Below, one piece after another: positions 11,038 to 28,292 of a stretch of 64,000 nt of DNA. Both the position numbers and the translations under genes were made by a program. The notes under the pieces were generated by a model, which had not been told where the DNA came from, searched no databases, and was given only the letters and a program-made list of their open reading frames with translations. The DNA comes from an uncultured Mycoplasma sp. Lineage in GTDB: Bacteria; Bacillota_I; Bacilli_A; Mycoplasmatales; Metamycoplasmataceae. Where the stretch lies: assembly GCA_947039505.1 (NCBI GenBank), contig CAMQYZ010000004.1, positions 92,031 to 156,030 on the forward strand, read 5' to 3'. Every line of letters starts with the position of its first letter. Within the stretch, counting starts at the first letter, position 1.

Positions 11038-13152
11038 ATGAAAATAGATAATTTTTTAAATGAAAAAGTTTTCTTTGTTGATTTAGAATTTAAAACAAAG
11101 AATGAAGCTTTAAAATACTTTTCATCAAAACTTGTTGAAAAGGGATTTGGTTCAGATGAAAAAAAGATACTTGCTGCAGCCAAAGCGAGAGAAGAAGAAT
11201 TTTCAACAGGAATAGGTAGTGAAATAGCCGTTCCTCATATCAGGATTCCTGAAATGAAAAAATCTGTTCTATTATTTGCTAAAGTAAAACCAATGGATTG
11301 AGCATCAATGGATAATCAACCTATTAAATATATTTTTTACATTGCTTTAAATGATCAAGATAATGTTCATATTCAAATTCTATCTGAATTAAGTAAAAAT
11401 CTAATGAATGATTCATTTTTGAAATCATTAGAATCCATCACTACTTTTAAAGAACTAATTAATCTTTTTAAAAATGCTAAACAAGAAGAAGAAATTGTTG
11501 AACAATATGACGGGGGTGATTATGATGTCGTTGGGATAACTGCTTGTCCCACCGGAATAGCACATACATATATGGCTGCCGAGCAATTGAAGAAAAAAGC
11601 TGCCGAGATGGGTGTCAAAATTAAAATCGAGACACAAGGTACAGAAGGTGGAAGAAATGTTCTAACACCTGAAGAAATTAAAAACTCTAAAGGAGTTCTT
11701 TTAGCAATTGATAGAGCAATTGATTTGGATCGTTTTACACAACATCCTAATGTTATTGAAACTACTACAAGAAAAGTTATCAAGAATCCTGAACAGGAGA
11801 TTAATAACATTCTTGATAAAAAAGGAGGGAAATTAACAAGCACTATTTCTTCCGGTGCCGGTGCAGATGATTTAGCTGGATTTAATTTCAATAAGTTTGG
11901 AACTAGAGTTTTCAAAGCCATGCTTACTGGGGTTTCATATATGTTACCGTTTGTAATCTTTGGTGGAATTATGATCGCTATTGCATTCATTATTGATATT
12001 CCGAATGCAGGTAGTCCTGATTTTGGTACAGTAAATGATGTTGCTTATTGATTTAAAACACTTGGAGGAATTTCCTTTAATATGATGGTTCCGATGTTGG
12101 GAGCATATATTGCTTGGGCATTAGTCGGCAAGGCCGGCTTGTTACCTGGTTTTATAACAGGTTTCATTTCAGCTGGCGCTTTCCTTTTTAGAGGAGAAGG
12201 TTGATTTGGTACACCAGCATCTTCATCAGGTTTTTTCGGAGCTATTGGTGGAGGAATTCTTTCGGCAGTATTAATAATTTTAATGATGAAATACATTGTT
12301 TCAAAAATGCCAAAAAGTTTAAATGGTATTATGCAAATATTAGTAGTTCCATTTTTAGGAACACTAATCATTGCAGCTTTATTCTGAATAATAAATATTC
12401 CACTTTTATATTTAAATTGAGGATTTACTTTATTCTTAGATATATTCCAAGGAAATAATAATTTAGCAATTATTTTAGGATTTATTGTTGGAATAATGAT
12501 GGCTAGTGATATGGGTGGACCTATCAATAAAGCTGCTTATGTTTTTGCGACAGCAACATTAAGTGAAACTGCAGGTCAAGGAACATATGTTATGGCATCA
12601 GTAATGGCTGCAGGAATGGTTCCACCATTAGGAATAGCAATATCAACAGCACTAAACAAAAAACTTTGAACAAAAGAAGAAAGAGAAGCTGGATTAGCAA
12701 ATTGAATAATGGGAATAAGTTTTATCACAGAAGGGGCAATACCTTTTGCTGCTAAAAATCCAAAAGTAATTATTCCGGCATCAATGATTGGAGCAAGTTT
12801 TGCAGGAATGTTAGCTGCTGCATTTGGAATTACCCTTGCAGCTCCGCACGGAGGAATATTTGTATTTGCATTAGTTAAATCTACTTTATTTGCAAATGCT
12901 GGTATGTCAATTGGTTTAGGAATAACTCTTTATTTAATAGCAATAATTATTGGTTCAATAATCACCGCAATTATGATTAATCTTTTAACTAAATTATTTA
13001 ATAAAAATAAAGAAAACAAAAATCCAAAAATTAAATTAGAAAAAAAATTCATTTTCCATAAAAAAAATAAAAAAGAAAATATTAATAAAATAAATATTTT
13101 CAACAATAGAACAACAATTAAGGATAAAGTAAAATTATGTTTTATACAATAA
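11038..13152 (+). CDS. fruA: PTS fructose transporter subunit IIABC
   Basis: [61 protein letters not shown]; single frame through TGA=Trp. Confidence 0.96.
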
Positions 13153-14042
13153 CTTTTTCACCATCAATTGATTTACTAATTGAAACAGATAACCAATTTG
13201 ACAGAAATGGTTTGACAAGATATGAAAATTCTGATTTATTAGCTGGCGGAAAGGGCATTAATGCTTCTGTCATCTTAAATAGACTAGGATTTGAAACAAC
13301 AGCGATAACATTTATGAATGGTGCCATATCAAACATGATCACTGAACAATTAGAAAAAGAGAAAGTCAAGCTAATTGCCATTCCAAGTGTAAATGAAACT
13401 AGAATCAATATTAAATTTAATAATCAAATTAATAACTTTGAATTAAATGGACCAGCATCAATAATAGATGCAAAAGCAGAGAATCAATTGATGAAATTAA
13501 TTTCATCAATGACTGGAAATGATGTTGTTTTCATAATGGGTAGATCTAATATGACTTTAGTAGAAAGTATCGTTAAAATATTAAGTGCCAATAATGTCAA
13601 ATTTGTTCTTGATATTGACTCAAAAGAAATTATGAAATTATTGAAATACAAACCCTTCGTTATCAAACCTAATATTTTTGAATTAGCAACACTTATGGAA
13701 GTCAAAATAAAAACTGAAAAAGATATTATCAAGCACGGTAATAAATTGATTCAAATGGGATTGCAAAATTTGCTAGTATCTTGTGCAGATGAAGGTTCAT
13801 ATTTTATGAACAAAGAGAAGATATTAAAAATTGAAACTCCAAAATTAAAAATTATTAATTCATCAGGAGCAGGAGATAGTATGTTGGCAACATTTGTTGC
13901 CAAATATGTTGAATCAAACAATGTAGAGAAATCTTTCATTTTAAGTAATGCAGCCGGAATGGCAACAGTTAGTTCAAAATGACTAGGAACTTTGGAAATG
14001 ATTGAAGATATAAAAGATTCTCTTAAAATAATTAAAATATAA
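13137..14042 (+). CDS. fruK: 1-phosphofructokinase
   Basis: [18 protein letters not shown]...GGKGINASVILNRLG...NSSGAGDSMLATFVA; PfkB family, follows fruA. Confidence 0.95.
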
Positions 14043-14063
14043 AAATAATTTTATAATATAAAA

Positions 14064-14096
14064 AACAAGAAATTAAATTTCTTGTTTTATTTTTTT
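14064..14096. terminator. Bidirectional hairpin between convergent fruK and pnuC
   Basis: AACAAGAAATTAAATTTCTTGTTTTATTTTTTT. Confidence 0.75.
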
Positions 14097-14881
14097 CATT
14101 TAATTATTCCAATTATAGAATTTACAATATATAAACTTCACATAACCAAATATAATATACTTGTTAGATCACTTGTGTCTTTGATAATTAAAGTTATGTA
14201 TATACCAACACTAACTATATTAACTAGAAGTCAAACATATCATTGTTCACGATAAAACTTAATCATCAATATCATTCCAAATATAGAAAGCAATGTAGAG
14301 GAAGAGTCCAATAGAGGACTTTTATCTCCTAAGTAATATAATCCAATTGCTAAACCAAAAATTAAAATTAGTAATGAGGGTATAATAATTATTCATTGCT
14401 TAAGAGAGAGTTTTTTTGACACTATATTTGCATGATTTAAATTGTTTATTGGTTCTGGACTATTTGAATTGTTTTCTTCTATTTGGTTTTTATGTTTTTT
14501 TCAAAGAAATCAACCCATAATGTTTGTGGGTAAATAATAAAATAAATTTAGCGCAAAATCACCATAAACAGTTAATAACAATGCTGCAATACTATAAAAT
14601 ACAACATGTAATGTTCCAAAAATAAAATTTATTCGTAATTTTCTAGTTGCTAAAAGATTAGATATAACACCCGTTGTTGTAGCTACAATTGAAATTGAAC
14701 TTGCAATTAATGCAATTTTATTATTAACTGTTAAAAAAATAATAGCAATATTCAAAATAATCAAAATAATAACTTCGATTAACATCAATAAATATAATCA
14801 CTTATTATTTTTTATTTCATGATTAATCTTATTTGCAAGTTCTTTTTTAGTGAAATTATTTTTATTTATTTTTGACAACAA
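14087..14881 (-). CDS. pnuC: Nicotinamide mononucleotide/riboside transporter PnuC
   Basis: TGA=Trp reading: ...RKLRINFIFGTLHVVFYSIAALLLTVYGDFALNLFYYLPTNIMGWFLWKKH...REQWYVWLLVNIVSIGVYITL; TTG start after AGGAGA. Confidence 0.82.
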
Positions 14882-14918
14882 AACAATTCTCCTAACTTAT
14901 TCTTAACATTCAAAATAT

Positions 14919-15476
14919 TTAAATTTCGTATTTTTCAGGATGTTTTTTCATCATCATTTCAACAAATTCTTTTTTAGGTAAGTGACCATATTTTATCATC
15001 AAATCAAAACATTCTTTGTATTCAGCTCAAGCTCAGTCAACATTTTCAAAACCAGGAACTTTAGTAATTCCAATTCTTTTTCAGTTTTTATAAGTTTTAA
15101 AAAAAGTTTCAATTTCTTTTAATCAACTTTGATCAAGATCTTCTAATGAATTAATATCATCAAGTCTATAGTCATCATGGTGAACAGCAATTAACTTTGT
15201 GTCAGTTTCTCCATCATCAATCATTCTCATTGCTCCAACAATTCTTGCATTTAGTTGAACTCCAGGAACAAATGTTTCGGAAGAATATACAAGAACATCT
15301 AATTCATCTCCATCTCAATCAAGAGCAGTTTCAATAAATCCATAGTTGGCTGGATATGCAAATCCATTTCTCAATATTCTATCTACACATATTTTTTTAT
15401 TTTCTCTATTATATTCATACTTAATATTTGAATTAAGTGGTATTTCTATTATTACTTTTATTATTTTCTTTTCCAT
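14919..15476 (-). CDS. ppa: Inorganic diphosphatase
   Basis: [63 protein letters not shown]...[15 protein letters not shown]; absent from ORF track because of TGA-Trp codons. Confidence 0.93.
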
Positions 15477-15529
15477 ATTTATATATTTTACATTAAAAAA
15501 AAATGATATTATGTATAATTTTATTAATT

Positions 15530-16099
15530 ATGATGACATACAATGCACAAACAATTGCAAATACAGTTAATGGATATAAAGTTGAAGATATTATTCTTTG
15601 AACTTTTGGTTTATTTCTTGGAGCAGTTTCGTTGGTGTTCTCTATTTTATCTTACTACTTTGCAAATAAGTCAACCAAACTTATAACTGAATTAATGGAA
15701 AAAACTTGAGTAACCTCAGAAACAGATAAATATTTTTTCGTTAATATGAAAAGCATTAAACACCAAAACAATAAAGCTTTAATGTTGTTGAATTCTGGAC
15801 AAGAAATTTCTTATGAAACATATGTTTCAAATTCAATAGGTTCCAGAATAATTCATATAAACAAAGAAACTATTGACTTATTAACAAAAACAAAATATAA
15901 AAATATAATTATGACTTATGTAAGAGAAAAGAAAAACTGTGACAAAAAATTCTTTGAATCAGTAAAAATAGAAAATATTACTTCTTCATCAAAAAAATTA
16001 ATTCCAGCAAGAGAAATTGTCAACTTAATTGAATATCATGAAATGATTTCGTCTTTTGTTTCACACATCTTAAAAGAATATACTGAATTAACTATATAA
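15530..16099 (+). CDS. Conserved hypothetical protein with one N-terminal TM segment
   Basis: MMTYNAQTIANTVNGYKVEDIILWTFGLFLGAVSLVFSILSYYFANKSTKLITELMEKTWVTSETDKYFFVN... joins ORF 15746-16099 in frame. Confidence 0.6.
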
Positions 16100-16107
16100 A
16101 TAAAACA

Positions 16108-16138
16108 AAAAAACATCTATTTACAATAGATGTTTTAG
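16108..16138 (+). terminator. Hairpin terminator downstream of 15530 gene
   Basis: AACATCTATT-TAC-AATAGATGTTTT. Confidence 0.6.
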
Positions 16139-16155
16139 TATATAAATTATATATA

Positions 16156-16242
16156 TGGTGCCCGAGACTGGACTTGAACCAGCACGTCCAATACGGACCA
16201 GGGATTTTAAGTCCCCTATGTCTACCATTTCATCACTCGGGC
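16156..16242 (-). tRNA. tRNA-Leu (anticodon UAA), CCA encoded
   Basis: GCCCGAGTGATGAAATGGTAGACATAGGGGACTTAAAATCCCTGG...GGTTCAAGTCCAGTCTCGGGCACCA; acceptor GCCCGAG/CTCGGGC, long variable arm. Confidence 0.96.
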
Positions 16243-16337
16243 ATATTTGCTTTTTAATTATACTATAATATTTTAAAAAGACATAAAAGAAATGAAAATT
16301 TAAAGTAAATTCTTTCTATTGTAATATAATTTAAAAT

Positions 16338-16820
16338 ATGAATTTTCAAGATATTTTAGTTAAACAGATTGAATTAAACAAAGCCATAATTAATGGTCAT
16401 GAAAATAACAATGAAAATTTTGAAAAAAAACAAATACTAGCATTAATTGTTGAAATTAGTGAATTAGCTAATGAAATCCAGCATTTTAAATATTGAAAAA
16501 AAAATATTAAAATAGATGATGAAAAAATAATTGAAGAATATTCTGACGGAATGCATTTTTACTTATCATTTGGCTTGAATTTAGGAATGCAAAATGATGT
16601 TGAACCAATTGTATTTTCTCAAGACTTAACGTTGCAGTTCTTAGAAATATATAATTCAATTAGCCAATTTTATCAAAAAAGTACTTTAGAAAATTTTAAC
16701 TATTCTTTTGGGTTATTTATTGGCTTAGGAAAATTATTGAATTATAGTGATGAAGAAATGAAAAATGCTTATTTAAAAAAAAATAACATTAATTTTAGTA
16801 GAATAAAAAATAAATATTAA
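16338..16820 (+). CDS. dUTP diphosphatase (dUTPase-2/MazG-like all-alpha family)
   Basis: MNFQDILVKQIELNKAIINGH...ILALIVEISELANEIQHFKYWKKN...EYSDGMHFYLSFGLNLG; EIxELxxE motif. Confidence 0.75.
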
Positions 16821-16844
16821 ACAAATAAAATATGCATTGTCATG

Positions 16845-17849
16845 TTATTGATTTTCTGAACCAGTTCTTCGATCTCACAACATATAAATAGATTTGTGTA
16901 AATCAAGATTATGAAAGATGATTTGATATAAACACTCTACAATTGGCAAGTCCAATTTTGATTTTACTCTAATTTTTTCCACAATCTTAATAGCATTTAT
17001 TCCCTCAAGTGTAATCGATGAAGAAAGCGCTTTTTCTTTGTCCTTGACAAAATTTCTCCCAAAAGTATAATTTCTTGATAGATCAGACATAGAAGTTAGA
17101 ATTAAATCCCCAAGCCCTGTTAAACCCATAATGGTTTCTGGTTTTCCTCCTAAGTGTTTATTGAAAACAGACAACTCACGAACACCTCTAGTGATAAACG
17201 CTGCTGTTGTATTTATTTTAAAGCCATATTCGGTTAACATACCAGAAGCAATGGCTAATATATTTTTATAAATTCCACCAGCTTCAGCACCAATTACATC
17301 GGTTTGTGTATATATTTTAAAATAATGATTAGAAAACAATGATTGTACTTCTTCACATAATTTTTCAGATTCAGAAACCGAAGCCACTATTGTTAAACTT
17401 TTCAAAACCATTTGTTCTGCATATGATGGACCCAAAATACTTACAACACCCCTAATTTTAGGATTACTTTTTACATTATCCTCAATACCCTTATGCAAAG
17501 GATCATCGGTTCCATGATAAAAACCTTTAGAACCACTAATAATCAAAACTTCTGAATCAATATTTTCTTTTATTTGTTCAAGAACTTTAGGAATAATTGT
17601 TGAAGGTAAAGCTAAGACAATATAAGAAGTACCTTTTAAAGCTTCTTTTAAGTTATTTGTGGTTTCAACTTTATGAATCAATAAATCTTCGCTAAAATAT
17701 TTTGTATTTTTTCCAACTTTTAATTCTGATAATTCTTGATCATCTATTCCATAAACAATAATATTATTGTGATTTGAATCAAATAGTATGTTTGAAAACG
17801 CAGTGCCAAGAGCACCTGAACCAATTATAGTTATTTTTTTATCATTCAT
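16845..17849 (-). CDS. gpsA: Glycerol-3-phosphate dehydrogenase NAD(P)+
   Basis: ITIIGSGALGTAFSNIL, GAEAGGIYKNILAIASGM, GLTGLGDLILTSMSDLSRNYTFG; ORF extends through TGA (W) to TAA at 16845. Confidence 0.95.
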
Positions 17850-17887
17850 TTCATCTAACCTTTTCTAAAAATATTTCTTTAAATTAT

Positions 17888-17921
17888 ATAAAATAAATAT
17901 CTATTAATAGACATTTATTTC
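17888..17921 (-). terminator. Hairpin downstream of rpoC
   Basis: aaataaatatctattaatagacatttattt stem-loop. Confidence 0.5.
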
Positions 17922-17928
17922 AAATATT

Positions 17929-22143
<4,215 letters not shown>

Positions 22144-22144
22144 A

Positions 22145-25100
22145 TTACTTATCTCCTTCTTCAATTTCATTTTCGTAAATTTCTAATTTAATTCCAAGTC
22201 CTCTTAATTCATACGCAAGAACATTGAAAGATTCAGGTGTACCTGGCGTTGGTAAGGATGTGTTTGTGGCAAGAGCATTGTATAACTTGTTTCTTCCTTG
22301 GATATTATCAGATTTATAAGTTAATAACTCTTGAAGAATCATTGTAGCTCCATATGATTCAATAGCTCATGTTTCCATTTCTCCAAATCTTTGACCACCA
22401 TTTTGAGATTTTCCTCCAAGTGGTTGTTGAGTAATAAGAGAATATGGACCAATACTACGAGCATGCATTTTATCATCTACCATATGAGACAATTTAAGCA
22501 TATACATAACACCAACAGATATATCATTATCAATAACTTCTCCATCAATTGGATTGAATAATTTTTGTTTTCCAGTTACTGAAACACCAGCTTCTCCAAG
22601 AACCTCTGAAATATCTTCTTTTTTCACACCATCAAATACAGGTGAAACAAATTTTACATTCAATGCTTTCCCAGCCATTCCTAAGTGCAATTCTAGTATT
22701 TGACCTAAATTCATACGTGAAGGAACCCCTTGAGGATTTAATAAAATGTCAACAGTTGTTCCGTCTTCTAAGTGAGGCATATCTTCTTCAGGTAAAATAA
22801 TAGATATAACACCCTTATTACCATGACGACCTGACATTTTATCACCAACTTTAATTTTTCTTTTTTGAGCAATTAATACTTTAACGATTTTATCAACACC
22901 ATCTTCTAATAAATCTCCTTGATCTCTAGAAAGAACTTGTACATCAATTACAGTTCCTGCTTGACCATGCTTAACTTTTAGAGATGTATCCAGAAAACTA
23001 GAATCACGATGACCGAAAATAGCAGCCATCAGTTTTTCTTCAGGAGTAGGATTGTGTTCACCTTTTGGCGAGATTCTACCAACCAAAATATCACCAACAC
23101 CAACTTCAGATCCAATTATAACAATACCATTTTCATCCAAAAATCTTTTAGATGCAAGAGAAGTATTTGGTATTTCTAATGTTAATTGATCTTCACCAGC
23201 TTTAGCTTTACGGAACTGAATGGTTTGTTCTTCAATATGAATTGATGTAAATACGTCTTCTTTTACTAATCTTTCATTAATAATTATCGCATCTTCATAA
23301 TTATAACCATTTCATGTTGTAAATGCAACAAGTACATTTTTACCAAGAGCCATTTCACCATTTTTAAAAGATGAAGAGTCAGTAAGTAATTGACCTTCTT
23401 TAACTTCTTGTCCTAATTTAATGATTGGGGTTTGATTAATAATGGTGCCTTGATTTGATTTTTGAAAATTTTTCAAATAGTAAGTTAATACTTCTTTATT
23501 GTCATTAGATTTAATCTTTATTTTTGTTGAATCAACATAAGTGATTTCTCCAGCTTTTTTAGATTTAATATTAGCTGCTGAATATTGAGCAATCGCTGAT
23601 TCAATACCTGTACCAACAATGGGCGCTTCTGCTCTTAATAAAGGCACAGCTTGACGTTGCATATTTGAACCCATAAGTGCCCGGTTAGCATCATCATTTT
23701 CCAAGAAAGGAATCGCTGCCGCAGCAATTGATGTCATTTGCTTTGAAGAAACATCCATAAAATCAACCATTTTAGGTCCCACAATAATAAAGTCATTATC
23801 TTTTCTAACTGTAATATTTTCATCAGTTAATTCATTATTTTCATTGATATTAATTGAAGATTGAGCAAAAGAAAATCCTTGTTCATCTATCGCTGTTAAA
23901 TAAACAGGTTCTTTATAATCAACTACACCATTTGATATTTTAAAATAAGGAGTTTTTAAAAAACCATATTCATCAATAATTGCGTAAGTTGCTAGATTAA
24001 GAATAAGTCCAATGTTTGGTCCTTCAGGTGTTTCAATAGGACAAATTCTTCCATAATGAGTAGGATGTACATCACGAACTTCAAATTGAGCTGTATCTCT
24101 ATTAAGACCTCCAGGCCCTAAAGAAGTAACACGTCTTTTATTTGATATTTCACCCAAAGGATTAATTTGATCCATAAATTGAGAAAGTTTTGAAGAGTTA
24201 AAAAATGTTTTAAATTGATTGTAAACAGGTTTGTTGTTGGTTACATTTTTAGGGGTAACTTTTTCAATTTCTTTTGAAGACATTCTTTCTTTAGTATTTT
24301 TTTCTAATTTAGTTAATCCAATTTTAAATTGATTTTGCAATAATTCACCAACAAGAACTACTCTTTTATTAATTAATGAATCTGGATCATCATCTTGTCC
24401 GATATTTTGAATTAAATTAAAGTAATATGAAACTGAAGCAATAATATCTGGTATCAATAAATTAAGTTCTGTTGATGTTGGATCATTACCAATAACTGTA
24501 ATTGGTTCAAGTCCTTCTGTTGATGCATCTTTTTCATTTTGGAATATTTTAATTAAACTAATCTTAATTCTTTTCTTCAATTTTGGATAATCTTCAATTA
24601 GTTTTCCATAAGATTTTTCAGTGATATCAGGAATTTTTGTCAGTTTTAAAACACCATCAACAAATAATTGGTCAACTTTTTTAGCATCTAACATATCAAA
24701 TTTATGTCCAGCTTTAAAAATTACTTGTCCTTCTTTGTATTCTTCAGTATCTTTTTCAGCAATTAAATCTTCAGCTAAAATCTTGTGATAAATTCTATTT
24801 TGTAAATTTAATTTACGATTTATTGTATATCTACCTGTTTTTGATAAATTATATCTTCTACTATTAAATAAAAGATTTGGAAATAAATTTGCAGTAGATT
24901 CTGCCGTTACTCTATCACCTTTTCTAATTATTTGGTAAAGAGTTTCAATACATTCTTCTTGAGTTTGAAATTTATCTTTTTTCAATGTTTCTTCTAAAAC
25001 ATCAGAATTTCCAAATAATTTAACAATTGTGTCTTTATTTAAACCAAAAGTTCTTAAAAAAACAGAAACTGGAACAGCTTTGTGTTTATCAATTCTAATT

Positions 25101-25687
25101 TTAACACTATCTATTGAATTACCAGTTACTCTATGGTAAATTTCAATTCATGAACCCAATTTAGGAATAATTTCCACTTTATTAAACAAATCATCTGCTT
25201 GTTTATTTCTAACTTGACGACCAAAATATGCTCCAGAAGAACGAATAAGTTGTGAAATAATAACTTTTTCAGAACCATTTATAATAAATGAAGCGCCATT
25301 TGTCATCAAAGGAACTTCTCCGAAAATTACTTCTTCTTCTTTTACTTCTCCGGTTTCAATTATAGTTTTTCTTAACTTACCATATAACTTAGCTGCATAT
25401 GTAACACCTTTTTGCTTTGCCTCATCAATTGATTTTGATTCATTCTTAGATCTTTCAATTCTCTTTGACTTCGAAATATATTCAATAACCATTTTTCCAT
25501 TATTTGAACGAATAGGATAAATTTCTTTAAAACTTTCCTCAATACCTTTTTCTAAAAATCATTCAAAAGAATCTCTTTGCATTTGTAAAAAGTCTTGTGT
25601 TTCTAATTCAATTTTTGTATTTGAATAATTCCTTCTATCAGTTAATGGCCCATATCTTCTTACTTGATAGTTTGTTGGTTTACTCAT
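22145..25687 (-). CDS. rpoB: DNA-directed RNA polymerase subunit beta
   Basis: [25 protein letters not shown]...; [37 protein letters not shown]; 1 nt before rpoC. Confidence 0.98.
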
Positions 25688-25728
25688 AAAGTGCTCTTTT
25701 CAATTGTATATTTATAAATTTGTTTAAA

Positions 25729-25761
25729 TATTAATAAATAGTTGCTCGCCATTTATTAATA
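25729..25761 (-). promoter_or_regulatory. Perfect inverted repeat in rpoB 5' region
   Basis: TATTAATAAAT-agttgctcgcc-ATTTATTAATA, 11-bp stem, 11-nt loop. Confidence 0.5.
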
Positions 25762-25913
25762 GATATGTGAATTTAAAGTTTATTTTTTAATTTTATCATA
25801 ATTTGATATAAAAAATACATATTTAATTTATTTATAAAAATTTATTAAAAATAATTTTATGTTATAATTATTAGTTATTTTTATAGATAAAGTTATAATT
25901 ACAAAATAATTAT

Positions 25914-26765
25914 TTATTTATTCTTATTCTTAACAGATAAACGATATTCATAGTCTTCTGCAATATTTCTAATTTTTATTAATCAATGATTAAGGCCGCT
26001 TTTAGTTTTTACAATATTATGAACCTTAAATAATTCATCACTTATTTGAGAAAGTGGTAAATATGAGTGTTCTATTTTAAATTTATAAAATGTTATTTCA
26101 TCATCTTTAAATTTACCTAATAGTTTGTGTTTAACAACAAAATCATAATTATCTAAAAATAAAGCATGTGAATCAACTAATTTTAGTTGGTTATATACAT
26201 CTAGATTGCCAATTCTTGTAATTTGATTTTTATGATCTCTGATTATTATTGCATCAAAAAATTTAAAAAATGAATCTTGTGAACCAATAGCTTTTAAAAA
26301 TTCTGATATTTGTTCGTTTTTTTTCATATATAAGATTGCATAATCATTTTTATCCAATATAGAGAAAAATAATTCATGTGTTGCCAATTTTTCAACCATT
26401 ATTTTAGCCAATTCAATACTTTTAATTTTTAATTCTAAGTGATAAGAAGATGATTCTAAAGAAGACATTGAACCGCTAGAAACAAAAACTCCTGCAAAAA
26501 AAAGTTGTGGATCCGATATTATCATTGTTTTTGAATTATTTTTAGGAAATATAAATGCTTTGTTTTTAGTTAAGAAGTCTTTTCCGCTTGTTTTTAAAAT
26601 ATCTTTTACTTTATCAAAAATTAATTCATCTTTGAATAAAATTTTAGTTTCTTCTCCTTTTTTATATGAAGAATAAATTATTCCATCTACAAAAGATACT
26701 GCTTGTTTTTTGTTTATTTTTTTGGTAATTAATTCATTTTTGATTTCAAATGAAAAGCTTTTCAT
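25914..26765 (-). CDS. whiA: DNA-binding protein WhiA (sporulation regulator homologue)
   Basis: MKSFSFEIKNELITKKINKKQAVSFVDGIIYSS...FFAGVFVSSGSMSSLESSSYHLELKI...PLSQISDELFKVHNIVKTKSGLNHWLIKIRNIA; extends past the ORF-track stop through TGA=Trp. Confidence 0.88.
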
Positions 26766-26793
26766 AATTCCTCCTTAAAAAAAAGCAAAAAAA

Positions 26794-26897
26794 AGCAGCG
26801 ATTATCTATCTTCCCTAATGGTATTGTCGACGTAAAAAGGCTTAACTACTGAGTTCGGAATGGATTCAGGTGATCCCTTTTGCTATGTTCGCTAATA
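26794..26897 (-). rRNA. rrf: 5S ribosomal RNA (isolated)
   Basis: TTAGCGAACATAGCAAAAGGGATCACCTGAATCCATTCCGAACTCAGTAGTTAAGCCTTTTTACGTCGACAATACCATTAGGGAAGATAGATAATCGCTGCT; conserved CCGAACUCAG..AGUUAAGCC core; helix I AGCGA/TCGCT. Confidence 0.93.
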
Positions 26898-26899
26898 CT

Positions 26900-26905
26900 A
26901 TTATA
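26900..26905 (-). promoter_or_regulatory. -10 box (TATAAT) of the 5S rRNA gene
   Basis: attata on + strand directly upstream of the 5S 5' end. Confidence 0.65.
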
Positions 26906-27059
26906 TAACAATATTTTATTTATGTTACATTTTTTTTAAAAAAATAAATATATACCATTTAATACAATGTAAATCAATGAAAACATACTATAAATTATAG
27001 CTAAATTTTCTCAAAAACAAATTTAAATAAAATTTATAAATTAATTTATAATTTAATTT

Positions 27060-28292
27060 ATGAATTACAAGCAAATATCTAAAATCACCATTTATTCAAC
27101 CATTATGTTGATTTTTGCAATAATAGGTATTGTTATATTTTCAACAGATTTTCCTAATTGAAAATTATATGGTTGAAATGATTTAGTTGATCCTATAAAC
27201 TTTGAAGATCCTAATGTTAAAATGCCTATATCTGTCTCTATTCAAGCTGCCAGGGCTTGATCTGCAGCCTCACTAATCATATGTTTGTTAATGATTGGAT
27301 TTAATTCATTAGAAATTAAAAGAATGGAAACCAGTGATTATAAAAAATACTTTGTTTCTTCAATAGGTATTTTTACATGATTGATTTTACCATACACTAT
27401 TTATATTGGTGTTAAAAATAAATCATATGAAGATTATTTTAATTATATTTCTCAAAATAGAGTTGGAGCCAACCAAATGTCTCTAAACTCTTTTAAAAAT
27501 GGTTTCCAAAAAAACGGTAAAAGAAATTCATTATTTTGAAATACAGCATTTGGTTATTTTGTTTTATTAATTACATTTATTGGTTTTATATTTGGTTTTT
27601 TAATTTTTAATGATTTATTTCCACAATATATTGAAATGCCTGAAGGTGGTTTAAAACCAGGTTTTTCTTTCGAGGAATATAAATCCTATATGGAAACCTA
27701 TTATATTTTTGATACATTTTCTTACTTTACACAATTAACGAATATTGCTTGTTTTGTATTTATGACATTCTTTGTTGCATTTAGTAAAAAAATAGCATTT
27801 AGAAACAACACTATCTTAATTGCGGTATCTGCATACATATTTATTGTATCAGCAATATTTTGAGTATATTTATTTCCAACATCATTAGATCACTACACCA
27901 AAGCTTTCCAATGAGCTAAAACTTCTTGAACTCACGCAGTTGTTCCTGTTCTCTTTATTGCTTTTGCCATTACATCTTTATTAATTAACAAAAACGCACC
28001 ACAAAAATTTGGAAAAATGATAGGGGTTTCTATGATTTACCCTTTATCTTATGGTGTGTTTACATATTCATTGCCATTTTATACAAGATTTAGTGTTTAT
28101 GGTTCTTTAACCAATATAAACCCAAATATGAATACATCAATCGGACTGAATGAAGCAAGTAAAAATGGAAGTTTATGAATGATTGGAGCTATATTTCTTT
28201 TAGGAGCTATATTCATTTTAATGATTTTTATTTTCTGACTTATAGCATATAAAATTAATAAAAAAGAAAGTAAAAAAACAGAATTAAATTAG
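27060..28292 (+). CDS. Polytopic membrane protein (DUF1600 / Pr6Pr-like)
   Basis: MNYKQISKITIYSTIMLIFAIIGIVIFSTDFPNWKLYGWND...DTFSYFTQLTNIACFVFMTFF...WAKTSWTHAVVPVLFIAFAI; TGA=Trp. Confidence 0.65.

Noticed and set aside
11520-12527. Minus-strand ORFs inside fruA (11520-11990, 12045-12527)
   Set aside because: Shadow ORFs of a well-recognised EIIABC gene; low-complexity Ile/Pro/Ser composition.
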